Source: Neurospora tetraspora (lineage: Eukaryota; Ascomycota; Sordariomycetes; Sordariales; Sordariaceae). Taken from it: a stretch of 64,000 nucleotides of DNA. The notes under the pieces were generated by a model that ran no database searches, was not told the origin of the DNA, and saw only the letters and a list, made by a program, of their open reading frames with translations. Below are positions 48,312 through 59,891 of this stretch, one piece after another. Location of the stretch: positions 4,807,001-4,871,000 of the forward strand of contig NW_026944385.1 in assembly GCF_033439725.1 (NCBI RefSeq). The letters run 5' to 3'. The position numbers and the translations under genes are program-made. Position 1 is the first letter of the stretch, and every line of letters starts with the position of its first letter.

Positions 48312-49876
48312 ATGTCTTTCATCAAACGTTTGTCCCTGCAGAAGCTCCGCAAAAACAGCTCGTCACCTACGAAAAACGTCCAACAGCCGCAGGCACAGCA
48401 CGTTGAACAGCAAGAGCAACTACCGGAAGACGACATTGTCATCGGCAGCGGCATCAACGGCACGAGTACCACAGACATGGAGCCTCTACCGACACCAGAG
48501 GAGCAGACAGTGCTCTTGCTGCACGCGGCAAAGCAACCATACCAGCTCACAGAGGACTATCCCGTCCCACAATTAGAGGGGGAGCACGATGTTCTTGTGA
48601 GGACACAGGCCATTGGGCTTAATCCCATTGATTGGAAGGCACCGTGGGTTCACATCGTCCCATGTTTGGGAGGAAATGACTGCTAACACTCATGAAGTGA
48701 CTTCAACTTCGCCATCCCTGAACTACCATACATCTCTGGTCGTGAGTTGGCAGGTGAAGTTGTTCAGACTTCGAGGAAAGAGTCGAGGTTTAAGCCACGG
48801 GATAGGGTATGTCGCTTTCATCTCATCCCATCTTCATCTCACCTTCATCTCCCTTACCTTACCTTTCATCCCGCCCCATCGTCTTATCCCGTCAAGGTCT
48901 CATCCCATGGTGCACCACTAACACCCCTTAGGTCCTTGCCATCTCCACCGACTACCGTGACCTCCGCAAAGCCGCCTACCAACAATACGTCATCTCCTTC
49001 GACTACAACACCGTCCGCATCCCACCCTCCCTCTCCCCTGAAGAGGGTTCCACTCTCGGCGTTGCCTTCGTCGCTGCCGCCCTTTCCCTCGGCGTGTGCA
49101 TGGGCGTTGACTTCTCCTCCATCCTCTCCGGCCCTGATCTCTTCTCACTTCTCCGCTCATCCGTACCTCAGGAGTCCCTAGCAGAGGACATCCGCTCCGA
49201 ATGCCTGGACGGGATTCGTTCTCATGAGAGGGCCAAAGCAGGGGATTGGGTTGCGGTATGGGGTGGAAGTTCAACAAGTGCCAACCTGACGATTCAGTTG
49301 GCGAAGCTCGCGGGATTGAAGGTCGTGACGACAGTGGATAAGGCGAAGCATGGCCTTAGGCTATCGAACCATGAAGTACTGAAGGCTGACTTGCTGGTGG
49401 ACAGCCACGACCCTGAAAGGGCGGTGCAGATCATCCGCCAGAACCTCAAGGGCAAACTCCGCTTTGGCGTGGACACCCGCGGTCGGGAATCTGCTACTTC
49501 GCTGCTTCACGCCCTTTCCCCCGATAACATCGACTCTCCTCCTCTACCAGCCGGCGAGGCGCCACCCTCCCCGCCGGGTACACCCAAGGAAGAGACCCTC
49601 CTGGGAGCGCACTTGATTGGTCTTACTGGTCTGCCGAAGCAGCAAGCACCTGAGGGAACCATGTTCCATACGGTGCCGATCAAGCTGTTTCATGAAGTTC
49701 CCGAAGTTGGTGGGGCGTTGTGTCAGTGGTTGGAGAGGCTGTTGGCAGAGGGGTTGGTGAAGGCACCAGAGATTATTGACGTTGAGCAAGGGTTGGAGAG
49801 TATCAACAAAGGACTGGATAGGATGAGGAGGGGAGAGATTAGTGGTGGTAAATTGGTAGTTAGGGTTGCTGAATAG
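48312..49876 (+). CDS. MDR-superfamily oxidoreductase (trans-enoyl reductase-like)
   Basis: Three exons, 48312-48643, 48698-48806 and 48932-49876, joined in phase across 54-bp (TGCTAAC branch) and 125-bp introns, give 461 residues. The first ~75 residues are low in complexity, Q- and S-rich, an extension beyond the usual family length (~350). The GroES-like part begins at ~residue 80 (DVLVRTQAIGLNPIDWK; PYISGRELAGEVVQ). The nucleotide-binding part has AGDWVAVWGGSSTSANLTIQ followed by LAKLAGLKVVTT. The classical zinc ligands of alcohol dehydrogenases are not evident, so this is of the zinc-independent ToxD/enoyl-reductase type. Such proteins reduce enoyl groups in polyketide or lipid metabolism or act on quinones; no biosynthetic cluster surrounds it, so the substrate is unknown. 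Confidence 0.85.
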
Positions 49877-50448
49877 GCTGGGGTGAACGTGATCTGATGG
49901 GGCTTGAGAGGAAAGTGAAGGTCTGGACGGATTGGCATTTGATTTGGGCTTAATTGTAGTGGAAACTGCAGGGATCTTTTAGGTAGTCTTTATTTCTTTT
50001 GGGTACTTTGTACATAGAAGTTACCTACCTCTAGGTTTGGAATACCATATTTGTCAGTATAGAGGTATCAACTGCTTTGTACCTGTGAGCCTTAAGCACC
50101 GCATCTTCAGGTTCGTTGGCTTGTGATGGTAGAACCGTTTGGTGGAAGAGTCACCATCACTTCGTGCAAAGTGAAAGAGCTTGGGGGTCGGTGTTCGATG
50201 AAAGGAATGTGCATGATATAGAATACCTATCTAGGTAAGGTACCTTCAGCAAATACACACATCATCGGGGATTTCGTTTGACCCGTACGTAGAGGTACCT
50301 TACAAGAAGCATTGTACCGGTTTCAAAGAACGATCAAGGCATTACAGGTGGAATGAAACTGGGTTGGCAGCGAAATGTTGCGTTTGAACAGATTATATCA
50401 ACGAGAACTGCCTAGTCTAGGGATATCTTTGTGTAGCATCCTCTCTCA
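49877..50448. other. Convergent intergenic region with GGTACCTA-type motifs
   Basis: 572 bp between two 3' ends. It contains several TACCTAGGTA-like words and the palindrome AAGGTACCTT near 50,237-50,246. No gene is supported. Confidence 0.5.
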
Positions 50449-52104
50449 TCAAGCCTTTACCGTCTTTTCATTACCTGCCTCATCACCCGAACTTGTTTTC
50501 GAGCTAATGACGCCCTTCTCATTCATTCGGTCAATAATCGCCGGATATGATTCGTCTCCAACCAAAGGCCTATGAACGCCGAAGTGTCTGAGCAGATGCC
50601 AAGCAGGGTAGATGGCCACTGCCCAGATGGCAAAGCTCATGTACACACCGCCAGCCTCAGTGAACAAAGTCAAAGACTCCAGTCCGTAGCTGAGAGCCTC
50701 CCAAGCGGACTCAGTACCGCGGATGAGGGCAGCATAGCGGATAATCTCCTCATCGCTCTCGGCGATGTTGTGAACGATGAAGTACCTAGCACAATGCTGT
50801 TAGCCCAAGACCCAAGAAGAAAAAGAACCGGGAGGAAACTCACAAAAACAAATAGTTGAGTTGAAAGCCCATGGCCAGAAACACAAACACTCCAAAAGCC
50901 GCTCCAAACCCAGGCGTCGTCCAATCAAAAGTCGGCTTCGTCTCCTTGAACCTCGTCACCAACACCGTCGCCCACGTCCACCACGCGCCCTGGATGATCA
51001 CCAGCGTCCAGAACGCCACTCTGCTTCTGATCTTCAACGAGATGCTATCCCGATCCAACCAGTACCCCAGAATATTTCCGCCAATAACGGGAACAATGCC
51101 CGACATCAACGACCCCAGAGCCCGCGAACGGACAGAGAACCACATGGCCAAGTAGGTGAAGAAGACGGACTCGGAGAAGACGGCGTTGCCGATCCAGAGG
51201 AGAAGGAGAAGGAACTTCTTGGTGAAGAAGAGCTTGGTGGTAGCCTTAATCTCCAACCATGGATTCTGGGTGATCGTCAAGTCCACCTTCTTGCCGTCCT
51301 TGCGTTCTACCTTGTCGGGACTGTTGAGCAGGAAGCCGATAAACGGGCCAGTAGCTTGGATGGCGATGAAAACTAAGAACACGGTATAAGACACCTGGCC
51401 GGCTTGGTCGTTGCTGGCGTTGAGACCGAGGTTGATGGCACCGCCTAGCATCTGAGCGAATAGCTTGAAGGAGAGCCAGTAGCCCAAAGCCTTGCCACGG
51501 TTCCAGGGCTCGGGGTAGGCGATGGCGATGGAGGCTTCGGCGGCCCAGAAGACGCCGGCCGAGATACCGCAGAGGGCGGCACCGAGGAGGACAAGCCATT
51601 CGTTGCCGTAGCGGTTGTTGGTATAGAGGCCGGCGGCGAAGGGGGCGTAGCCGATGCTGTGGGTGTGTTAGAAAGGGGATGATACTGGGGAAAATGTGGG
51701 GAGGGATATACCAGCCAAAGATCAAAGCACCCCTGACACCAATAAAGTACATCAACGCACTGGACAGGTAGCTGGAGAGTACCATGAGACAGAAAGTGAT
51801 GGCGTTGGCGGCGTTGATGAGATTAGGAGAAGCGGCTCCGCCTGCACCGAGGGAGTTCATGGCGGACCAGATGCCAGGGCAGGAGAAACTGCAGAGACCG
51901 ACTATGGTAATGTTGAACATTGATGACCGGTACCATTTTACTGTAAGACGGTGTTAGTGTTCCATTCCAATGCTGAAGAGACAGAAAGATGGAGCTTCAA
52001 CTGGACATACCTGGATGTGGCTGGTCTTTTTGAGGTTCGACTTCACTCATATCCCGGTGCGGCAAGCCGGGAGGGAACTCGTCTGAGAGACCGGAGGACA
52101 CCAT
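50449..52104 (-). CDS. UNC93-like (DUF895) multi-span membrane protein
   Basis: Four exons on the minus strand: 52104-52011, 51940-51712, 51656-50844 and 50785-50449, in phase across introns of 70, 55 and 58 bp, give 490 residues. About eleven or twelve hydrophobic spans are visible, starting at FNITIVGLCSFSCPGIWSAM. The loops AANAITFCLMVLSSYLSSAL and GRGVRGALIFG-like, then YTNNRYGNEWLVLLGAALCG and FWAAEASIAIAYPEPWNRGK, are typical of fungal UNC93-like major-facilitator relatives. The cytoplasmic N-terminus is short and acidic; the C-terminal tail is Ser/Lys/Glu-rich. The substrate is unknown; fungal members are often annotated only as DUF895 membrane proteins. The start is the ATG that precedes the first donor; no better upstream start was seen. 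Confidence 0.88.
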
Positions 52105-52875
52105 TTTGTCGGCGTTGTGTATCTGGTCGTCCTGCTGTTGGAAGTCTGTGGGACAGACGAAGAGGATCAAAGCTCTGACACAATGCTGTAAAGACAAAAG
52201 CCAAGGTCTAGCTTGAGATGTAAACATCCCAATGTATTTATCCCTTCCTCCTTTCACCTCCCTACTCCCCTTCCTCCACTGCCGTATAATGCATGGCATG
52301 CACGAAAATCCTGCCCCTCCATGTTGCATCACCAACGATGAGCTACAATCCCACTCTGATTATGAATTGTGGACTTCACGTTGCAGACCGCTGAAAGTCC
52401 CGGTCTGGTTGATGTTACAGTTCAGTTCGTCTCCGTGCTGTCTCCGTGGAATCGGAGAGGTCAGCTTGCCAAGATACGCGGCTCACAATGGCAGACATGG
52501 ACGGTGCCAATCCGCCCTAGAAGGGTTGGTCAACCGTGTTGCAAAAATGCCAGGGGAGCACGCAATAGGGGTTTAACTCTACTATAGTGAGGACTAGTAC
52601 CCTTTCCGTCTCTTTCACCAGAGACTGGGTCAAAAACGTGCTTGAGTGCTTCGAAGATTGTGGATTGCAGGATTACAACTGTGATTTGCAAATGGGATCC
52701 GCATTTGGTGAAAGTGATGAGTGATGGTGTTGTTGTTGGGGGTCATAAGTTTGTCTGGACCCTGGAACTCGAGATGTGCCTGGGTAGAAGGGTGTCTTGT
52801 CCGAGAAGGAGCCGGTTTCTGTGATATTATGGGTAATAATCGATATGGGTTCAACGTGGCTTGATTGTGTGTATG
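52105..52875. other. Upstream region of the UNC93-like gene
   Basis: 771 bp of normal composition up to the first LTR of the right-hand repeat block. Open frames here (for example 52,232-52,576) have no recognisable domain. Confidence 0.5.
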
Positions 52876-52985
52876 TGTGTAAGACTGGCTCTGTAGACTC
52901 GAAGCTCTAGCATTTGGATAAATCCCGTATATCCTAGCCCAATTGGGCACGTACACGCCTAATAGATCACCTAGCCTCTAACACA
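52876..52985 (-). repeat. 3' LTR of the minus-strand copia remnant, little mutated
   Basis: About 110 bp with LTR-like inverted ends, TGTGTTAGA at 52,985 on the minus strand and TCTTACACA at 52,876. It is directly preceded on that strand by the purine run AAGGGGG (52,992-52,986), as a polypurine tract should be. Its base composition is normal while the adjoining interior is AT-saturated. The outer limit at 52,876 is a judgement. Confidence 0.65.
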
Positions 52986-55555
52986 CCCCCTTAAATCTAA
53001 TATACAAACTACGTTAGATCTACTTAGATATACCCTAAAATGCCCTAAAATCCTCCTAAAACTAGCTAGAAATAATACTATTCCCAAATTACTTCCTCGT
53101 TACAATAGTTTTTAAACTTTTATTCGTAAGAATTTTACTTTATTATATTTACTATTATATTTACCGATTTATTATTTAAATCCTCTTCTATAGAATCCTC
53201 TATACCCTTCGGGCGGCCTATAGCGATATTTCTGCTACTAAGCTTTCGCAATTGAATTTATAGCCGCTATAATTCTACGAATCCTAATTGCTCTATAAAT
53301 TTTAAATATATTATAGGAAGGAAGCTCTTTATAAAGCTATCCACAATCTACTTTTTAGTAAGTACGTAGATTACGTTTACTAATTTCCTTTTTGATATTT
53401 ACTTTAATTAATATTTATATATATTAATATATTTGAGTTTGGTTACGAACCGAATTCCCTACTTTATGATAAATCGTATCGTTTGTTTATTATTATAGTT
53501 TATAGGCGTAGCCTTTTAATTTTCGAATCTTAAAGTAAATTTATTAAAGAAACGGCGGACGTAAATCATTTCTTTAATTCTTTAATTAAAGGATAGTAAT
53601 TTAACTTTTATAAATAAAATTATAATTATATTATACTTATTAATATACTAATTAATAATAGCGATTAATAATTTAAATATAAATATTTATAAATTCTTTG
53701 GATTAAGAGAATTGTTTGTAAATAAAGAATTAATTATAATATAAAAGTTTTAGCAGTCTTTACTATTTAATTGAAGGGTATAATTCTAAGTTATTAGAAG
53801 GTAGAGGAGTATTCTATTTATAATTATATAATATACTAGATTAGGGTTTAAATTGAATTGAGCGAATCTAGAAATTGGGAAGGCTATATTTAGTCGTAAC
53901 GTAATAGCGATATAGAGAATTGAATTGATTTTAATTTAATATACATAAATTTCGTACGGGGCTACGCTATTTTAGTAAAATAGGAATTCTTCCTTAATTA
54001 TAGGCATAAAAAATAATTTCTTTATATATTACCTTTCTCCGCGATTTTTTAGATATAATTGCGTTGTAATAGTTAAATTAGCTTTTTTTCTCGGTTTCGA
54101 ATAATTTCAATATTTAGGAATTATTTTAGTAGCTTTCTATCTATTAATTAATATTTCCTTTCTATAGCGGTTATTATTCCTTTAGTTATAGCGATTTCTT
54201 TATTTTTATATTTATAAGTAATAATAATCTTATTAACGTAGAAAAAAAGGAATATATTATCTTTAATTAAGATGTTAGGCTTTATAAGGAGAGGGTTTAT
54301 ATTTATAATTACGAAGGTTTTAGGAAATTCCTCCTATTAGAGGAGGGGAGATTTTTATAGATTATATAATATACGTAATAATTAAAGTATTTAATTTTTG
54401 TTAATATACTTAGGGGGAACCCTTATAAATATTACTTTATTAAATATAGTATTAATAAAGGCGTTCTTTATATTATACTAAATTAAATCGAAATTGAAGT
54501 AAGCGGCTATAGTTATTAGGATATAAAACGACCTAATAGTTAAAATTGCTACGTATATTTTATATACGATATTTTTAAATTTATAATTAAACGTAGTTCA
54601 TATTTAAAAAACCGGCCGTTTTGGTCGAATTTATAAATATATATTTATATTGAAATAAATATTTCGTTATTTCCTATTTTCCTAATAGTAATGTATTTTT
54701 AAAATCTTTTATTTTTATATTCGTTTAGGTATTCTTTTTTAATAATTTTAAAGATTTTTCTAAAGGGATAAGAGTTAAATCTATTATAGTACTTTGGAAG
54801 AGGTAGGAAATTAATTCAATAGAAAGTCTTTAATATACTTTTTATTTTATAGCGGTTAATAATTTCCTTCGTTATTTTTGATTTAGGATTGTAATTAGGG
54901 TCGATATTGATACTCCTCTTTTTTATTTCTTTTAAGAAGGTTTAGTTTACGATTTTATTTCTCTAGAATTTTATTAATCGATTGCATTTTGTAAATAAGA
55001 ACGATATAGCTTAGTAAAGGTATTGATTTAAAATTGGCTATAAATTTTCGTTAGAATAAAAGAGGTCGGTTATTAGAAATGCGGTTGGGCTTTTAGGAGG
55101 TATAGGGAGATAGCCCTCTTTTTTATCCTTTAAGTTTAAGATTGTATTTTAGAAATCCGACGACGATTGTACAAGCGGCGATAATAAAAGCTTTAGAAAT
55201 CCTTATAGTATTTTTAGGCTTATTTACAATTATATTTTTGGACACTTTAATTACTCTTTTTCCCTTAGTATATTTTCGGTCTCGATAGGAAAGTTTTAGA
55301 TAATAGGGCTAGGAATTCCGTTATTTACAGTAGGTATAATTTCGATTTATAGGACGTTTATTTACGTAATATCTATTTAATAAAAATATCTTAAATATAT
55401 AGCTAAATCTTTAAGGGAAATATTAAGGGTATTATAAATTTCTTTAATACTATTACTAGGAAAGATTTTATTTTTATTAAATACACGATTTATATAATAA
55501 TAATAAAATTAGTATAGGGGTTTTAAATCCTATAAATACTTATTAATTAGTATTT
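52876..55555 (-). mobile_element. Ty1/copia fossil, RIP-mutated, 5'-truncated
   Basis: Minus-strand traces of a copia reverse transcriptase (about 54.7-53.6 kb, with a YVDD-like block near 54.25 kb) and of RNase H (about 53.5-53.3 kb) lead to a polypurine tract and LTR at 52,985. No clear integrase was seen and no 5' LTR, so the element looks incomplete at its 5' end near 55.55 kb. It is heavily AT-shifted and broken in very many places. It is a different copia lineage from the one at 8.3-11.4 kb, judging by the RT blocks. Confidence 0.7.
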
Positions 55556-55559
55556 AATT

Positions 55560-58500
55560 CAATAGCCGACCTAAGCGCGGTCTTTAACCCTAACCCTCTT
55601 CTCTAACGCCCTTAACGATAAAAAGAAATAAAGAATCTATATTAATAGTAAAATTAATATTTATACTAACTATTATTTATTTACTAATATAATTAATAAC
55701 GCTTCGCCTATTTATAACGAACGTCGCGAAATTATAATTAATAATTCTTAATAATTATTATAAAATATTATACTCTCTTAGTAGATTAATACCCTATTTT
55801 ATACCGAACGTAATAATTTTATAGTAAATTTAGCTATATTACTAACGCTTTATATTGTATTTTCGGTATTAAATTAAATTAAATATAAAAGTAATTCGAT
55901 ACGAATAAATTTACTATCGAAATATATATAAAAAACGATTAGGCTTTGCGCGATTTCTCTACGGAATTATTTAAATATGTTTATTTATAAGGTAATAATA
56001 CTAATTTTTAATTTTATACTTATTTTTAAAATAATTTATATTATAAATTAAGGTTTTACTACGCTAAATTTAGTAAAGGTTATTCTATCGGTCAATATAT
56101 TAATACCGTTAAAAATCCTTTTTAGTTATTTATAGTAAATTCCTAAATTTTACTAAAGGTCCGTATTTAATTCATTTCGGTATTAATAATACTAACGATA
56201 TAACGGAGAATAACGCTATAATGGCTATCTATTCTAATTTTTAGGGAAATAAGGATAGTAATAAACATTTTTTCAACAGAAGCTTTCAATTTAATAATAA
56301 TAATTTTATTAAGAAAGGTAATACGAAACTTTACTTTAATAATAAAGGATTTAAGAAGTTTAATAATAAATTTAATAAATACGATAGTAATTGTTTGGGT
56401 AATAATAGTAATCGTAATTATCGTTAGGGTAAAAAATTCGAAAAGTATTATTATTTTAAAAATAATTATTATACTTACGTTAATTCTATAACCGTTTTTA
56501 TAGATAGTTTTAATATTAATAATAAAATTTATTACTTATAGAACGAAAGTAACTACTTTATAAATAATTTCGAACAAGACATAATTATATTTAATATAAA
56601 GATTTCTATTATTAAATATAATAATAAATTTTCTATTCATTTTACCGGTTCTTTAACTCCCTTTAATATTATATTTTCGGATATCCTACTATCCTTTATT
56701 TTACCAACCTTATTTTTATTAATTCCGGCTATTATTATCGACGCTATTCCTGTTAAAAGTACTAACTTTAACGATTACATTATACTCCTATTACTAAATT
56801 TATTATCCGATTCTAATTTTATAATACTTCTTAAACGCTTAGAGCTAATTCAAACGTTTAATAAATTATTTAATCCTTCGTTTAAAAATCGAATAATAAC
56901 TACCGAAAGCTTTTAGGCTATATTAAATTGGGTTAGTAAAGTAAAGGAAGTAAATATTATATTAAAATTATTAATATTAGCCGACGGACGGAAATTGAAA
57001 TTATTAGAAGTATAATATAAAAAGTAATATTATTTATTTACTTTTATAGAAGGGTAAATAATTAAAATCATCCTAAATATCGCTTTATAAAATAGAAAAT
57101 TAAATTTAAAGAAAGTTACATCCTATTTATAAAGAGGTATTAAATCGAACCCTAATATTCCCATAATTACTATATATTTTAATTCCGTTCATTTATTAAC
57201 TATAGTAAACCGTACGTTTATTCAAAAATCTTTACCTAATATTCGGTACTTATTAATCCCGCCGAATATTATAAAAGGAATTAATTTGAAAATATTTATT
57301 AATACTATTACTAAATTTAATTTCTATATAAAAGGAAAGGTAAACAGCGTTATAATTGACGGCTATTTCTAAATATTTACTTTAATTAATAAAGAACTTA
57401 GTCTGAATATATTATTAGGAACTGATTTTTTTCGCCGCTATAGCGTAAAGATAAATTTTAATACCGTTCTTTATTCTCTTAAATCTATTTTTGGTATAAA
57501 AGTATAAGGAGAGGTCTTTTTTAAAAGAGAAGAAATTGGAAAAAATATATTAATGACTAAAATATTCGCTAAAAGAAATATTATCCTTATAGTTAATTGA
57601 TTAAATACTTTCTAAATATATTATAATGCCCAATTTAATAATTAGTAATCTTATTAAAATAAAGGTCCTATGTATAATTTCTACGCCTAATTCTATAATT
57701 TATCAAATACTATAGTAAATAATAAAATATATAAAATAATTCTTTATTTCAATTACCCTAATAATAACCTTTTTATTCCCGTAAGTACCCGAATCAGTAT
57801 AATTATACATCCTTCGCCTAAAATTAATGAAAAACTATATTTTTTAATATATTAAATATAACCTACCTAATCGTTAAAATATAAATTAGCCTCTTTCTTA
57901 AATAATATACTATATATATCGATAAAATTACTAAAAATAATAAAGAAATTACTATTCGAAAAAAGGCTTTTAACGTTCCGTTTTATACGTTAAATAAATT
58001 TAATAATATTAATTCTATCCCCTCCAAAATAAATATTAATATTTATGATAATAATCCCGATTTTGCCTAGCAATTAAAGAGCTTCTTGAATAAATACATC
58101 GATATTTTTAAAAATAGAAGCATTATTCCAATAAACAAAGAGAATAAAATACGTATTAATTTCATCGAAGGATAGTAAAATTAATAGAAAATCGTTAGGG
58201 CTTACGTATTTAGAGCTAAAAACTACGGATTTTTCAATGAGGAATATACTAAAATATATATTTAAAGGAAAATAGCATTTATATTATAGCCTACGCCTAT
58301 TATTTACTTTATATTCATTATATAGCGGAAGGTTAATAGCGTCGATAAAAGTTATATAATTATTAATTTACAATTACTAAATAATATTACTATTCTAGAT
58401 GTTTACCCGCTACCCGACTAAAAGGATATTATCAATATTATAGTCAGCAAAAAGAATTTTTAATCTTTAATACCGCCGGTTTCTTCTATTAATTGCCTAT

Positions 58501-59514
58501 TTTAATAAAATATTATACTAAGATAATAGTAATGAACCCGCATGATTTTAAATAGTTTAATATTATATTCATAAATTTTAAAGACTTGCGCACTTTTATA
58601 TAACAATTAATAAATCGATTTTTCTTCAATTATTATTCCTTCGTTCGCACCTATATTAACAATATTATTATTTTCAATAATACTAAAGAAAAATATTTAA
58701 AATATATTAATATTATAACAAACTTCCTTAATAAATACCGTATCTATATTAACGCTAATAAATCTTTTATAGTTTACCCCTCTATATAACTACTTAATAA
58801 TATTATTGATAACGAAAATTATAAACGTACCGAAAATTATATTAAAGCCTTCTAAAAATTTAATTTTCCTAATACCTTAAATACTCTTAAAATTTACTTC
58901 GGGATAATTAAATAATTAAAATAAAGAATGCTTTATTTCACTATTAAAAAAAGAACTATTTAACTATAAAAGAACCGAATTATTTAAAAGAATATACAAA
59001 TTAGAAAATTTATAATTAGGAATAATAAAATAAATGAAAAAAGCTTATACATCGAAGGTTAAATTTATACTAACTAAGGAAGAGATCGAAACTTTTCACA
59101 AGATATAGGAAAATTTATATAATTAAATATATATATTCTATTACAATAAAAGCGAAATTTTATTTATTAAAATTAACAATAATGGTATAATATACAGAAT
59201 TTACGTTTTTTAATTTAAATACTTATAGGACAATAAATCTATCCTTAATATAAATAAAATTCCCCTAATTATAATTAAACCGGTTTACTTCCTATTAAAA
59301 TTAATAACTTCGGCCGAAAAGAAATACATGTCTATAGAAATAGAAATTATATTTATTATTTAAGCCATCCGGAAATTTAGGAATAAAATAAAATTTAACG
59401 AATAATATATAAATATTATTACCAATTACAGTTTTATTACCAATATTATTATATATACTTCTTTATAAATTATAAATTTAATTAAAATTAACCCTAGATT
59501 TACTAACGCTATTA
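55560..59514 (+). mobile_element. Ty3/gypsy fossil, RIP-mutated, truncated after RNase H
   Basis: Plus-strand traces in order: gag with a zinc-knuckle-like segment (about 56.4 kb), aspartic protease (about 57.4 kb), reverse transcriptase (about 58.3-58.8 kb) and RNase H (about 58.9-59.5 kb). No integrase follows; the sequence changes abruptly at about 59,515 into less mutated DNA that looks like the LTR of the next element. Broken in very many places. Boundaries are approximate. Confidence 0.7.
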
Positions 59515-59891
59515 ATTGCAAGGGGACAGTATGGGTGAGTCGAAGGCAAAGCTAAAATTCCATCTATGACAGAAGATTTCAAATAGGGAAAAGAAAAGAG
59601 GAAGAGAATTAGGTACAAGCGTGCAGACCCAAATAAATACCTTAGTTGTACAAGCGATAGCGGGACCCATATGCGGGTCGCTATTAGCCAATCCCTTTAC
59701 TCGTATTCCCTTTATTTGTATAGTAAACCCTATACGTGCTAGGATCTATTTTATAACCAATCTTAATATAGTTAATTGAATAGTTCGTATCCTTTAGACC
59801 GTACTATACTTAGAATCCTCTACATATTTTATTCTAGTAGTTACTTCGTATATAGTACCTAAATCCAGTCTATTAATGCTATTATATTACC
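59515..59891 (-). repeat. Probable 3' LTR of the minus-strand gypsy element
   Basis: About 377 bp, part of which has near-normal composition (59,515-59,720). On the minus strand it is preceded by the purine run AAGGGAGGG (59,900-59,892), fitting a polypurine tract. The far end is set by the junction with the plus-strand gypsy remnant. The partner LTR is outside the window, so this rests on position and context. Confidence 0.5.

Noticed and set aside
45153-49876. Secondary-metabolite gene cluster formed by the monooxygenase and the MDR reductase
   Set aside because: No polyketide synthase, NRPS, terpene cyclase or pathway regulator lies nearby, and a MITE and 0.9 kb or more of intergenic DNA separate the two.
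52232-52576. 114-codon plus-strand open frame upstream of the UNC93-like gene
   Set aside because: No domain and no conserved motif; lies in a promoter region.
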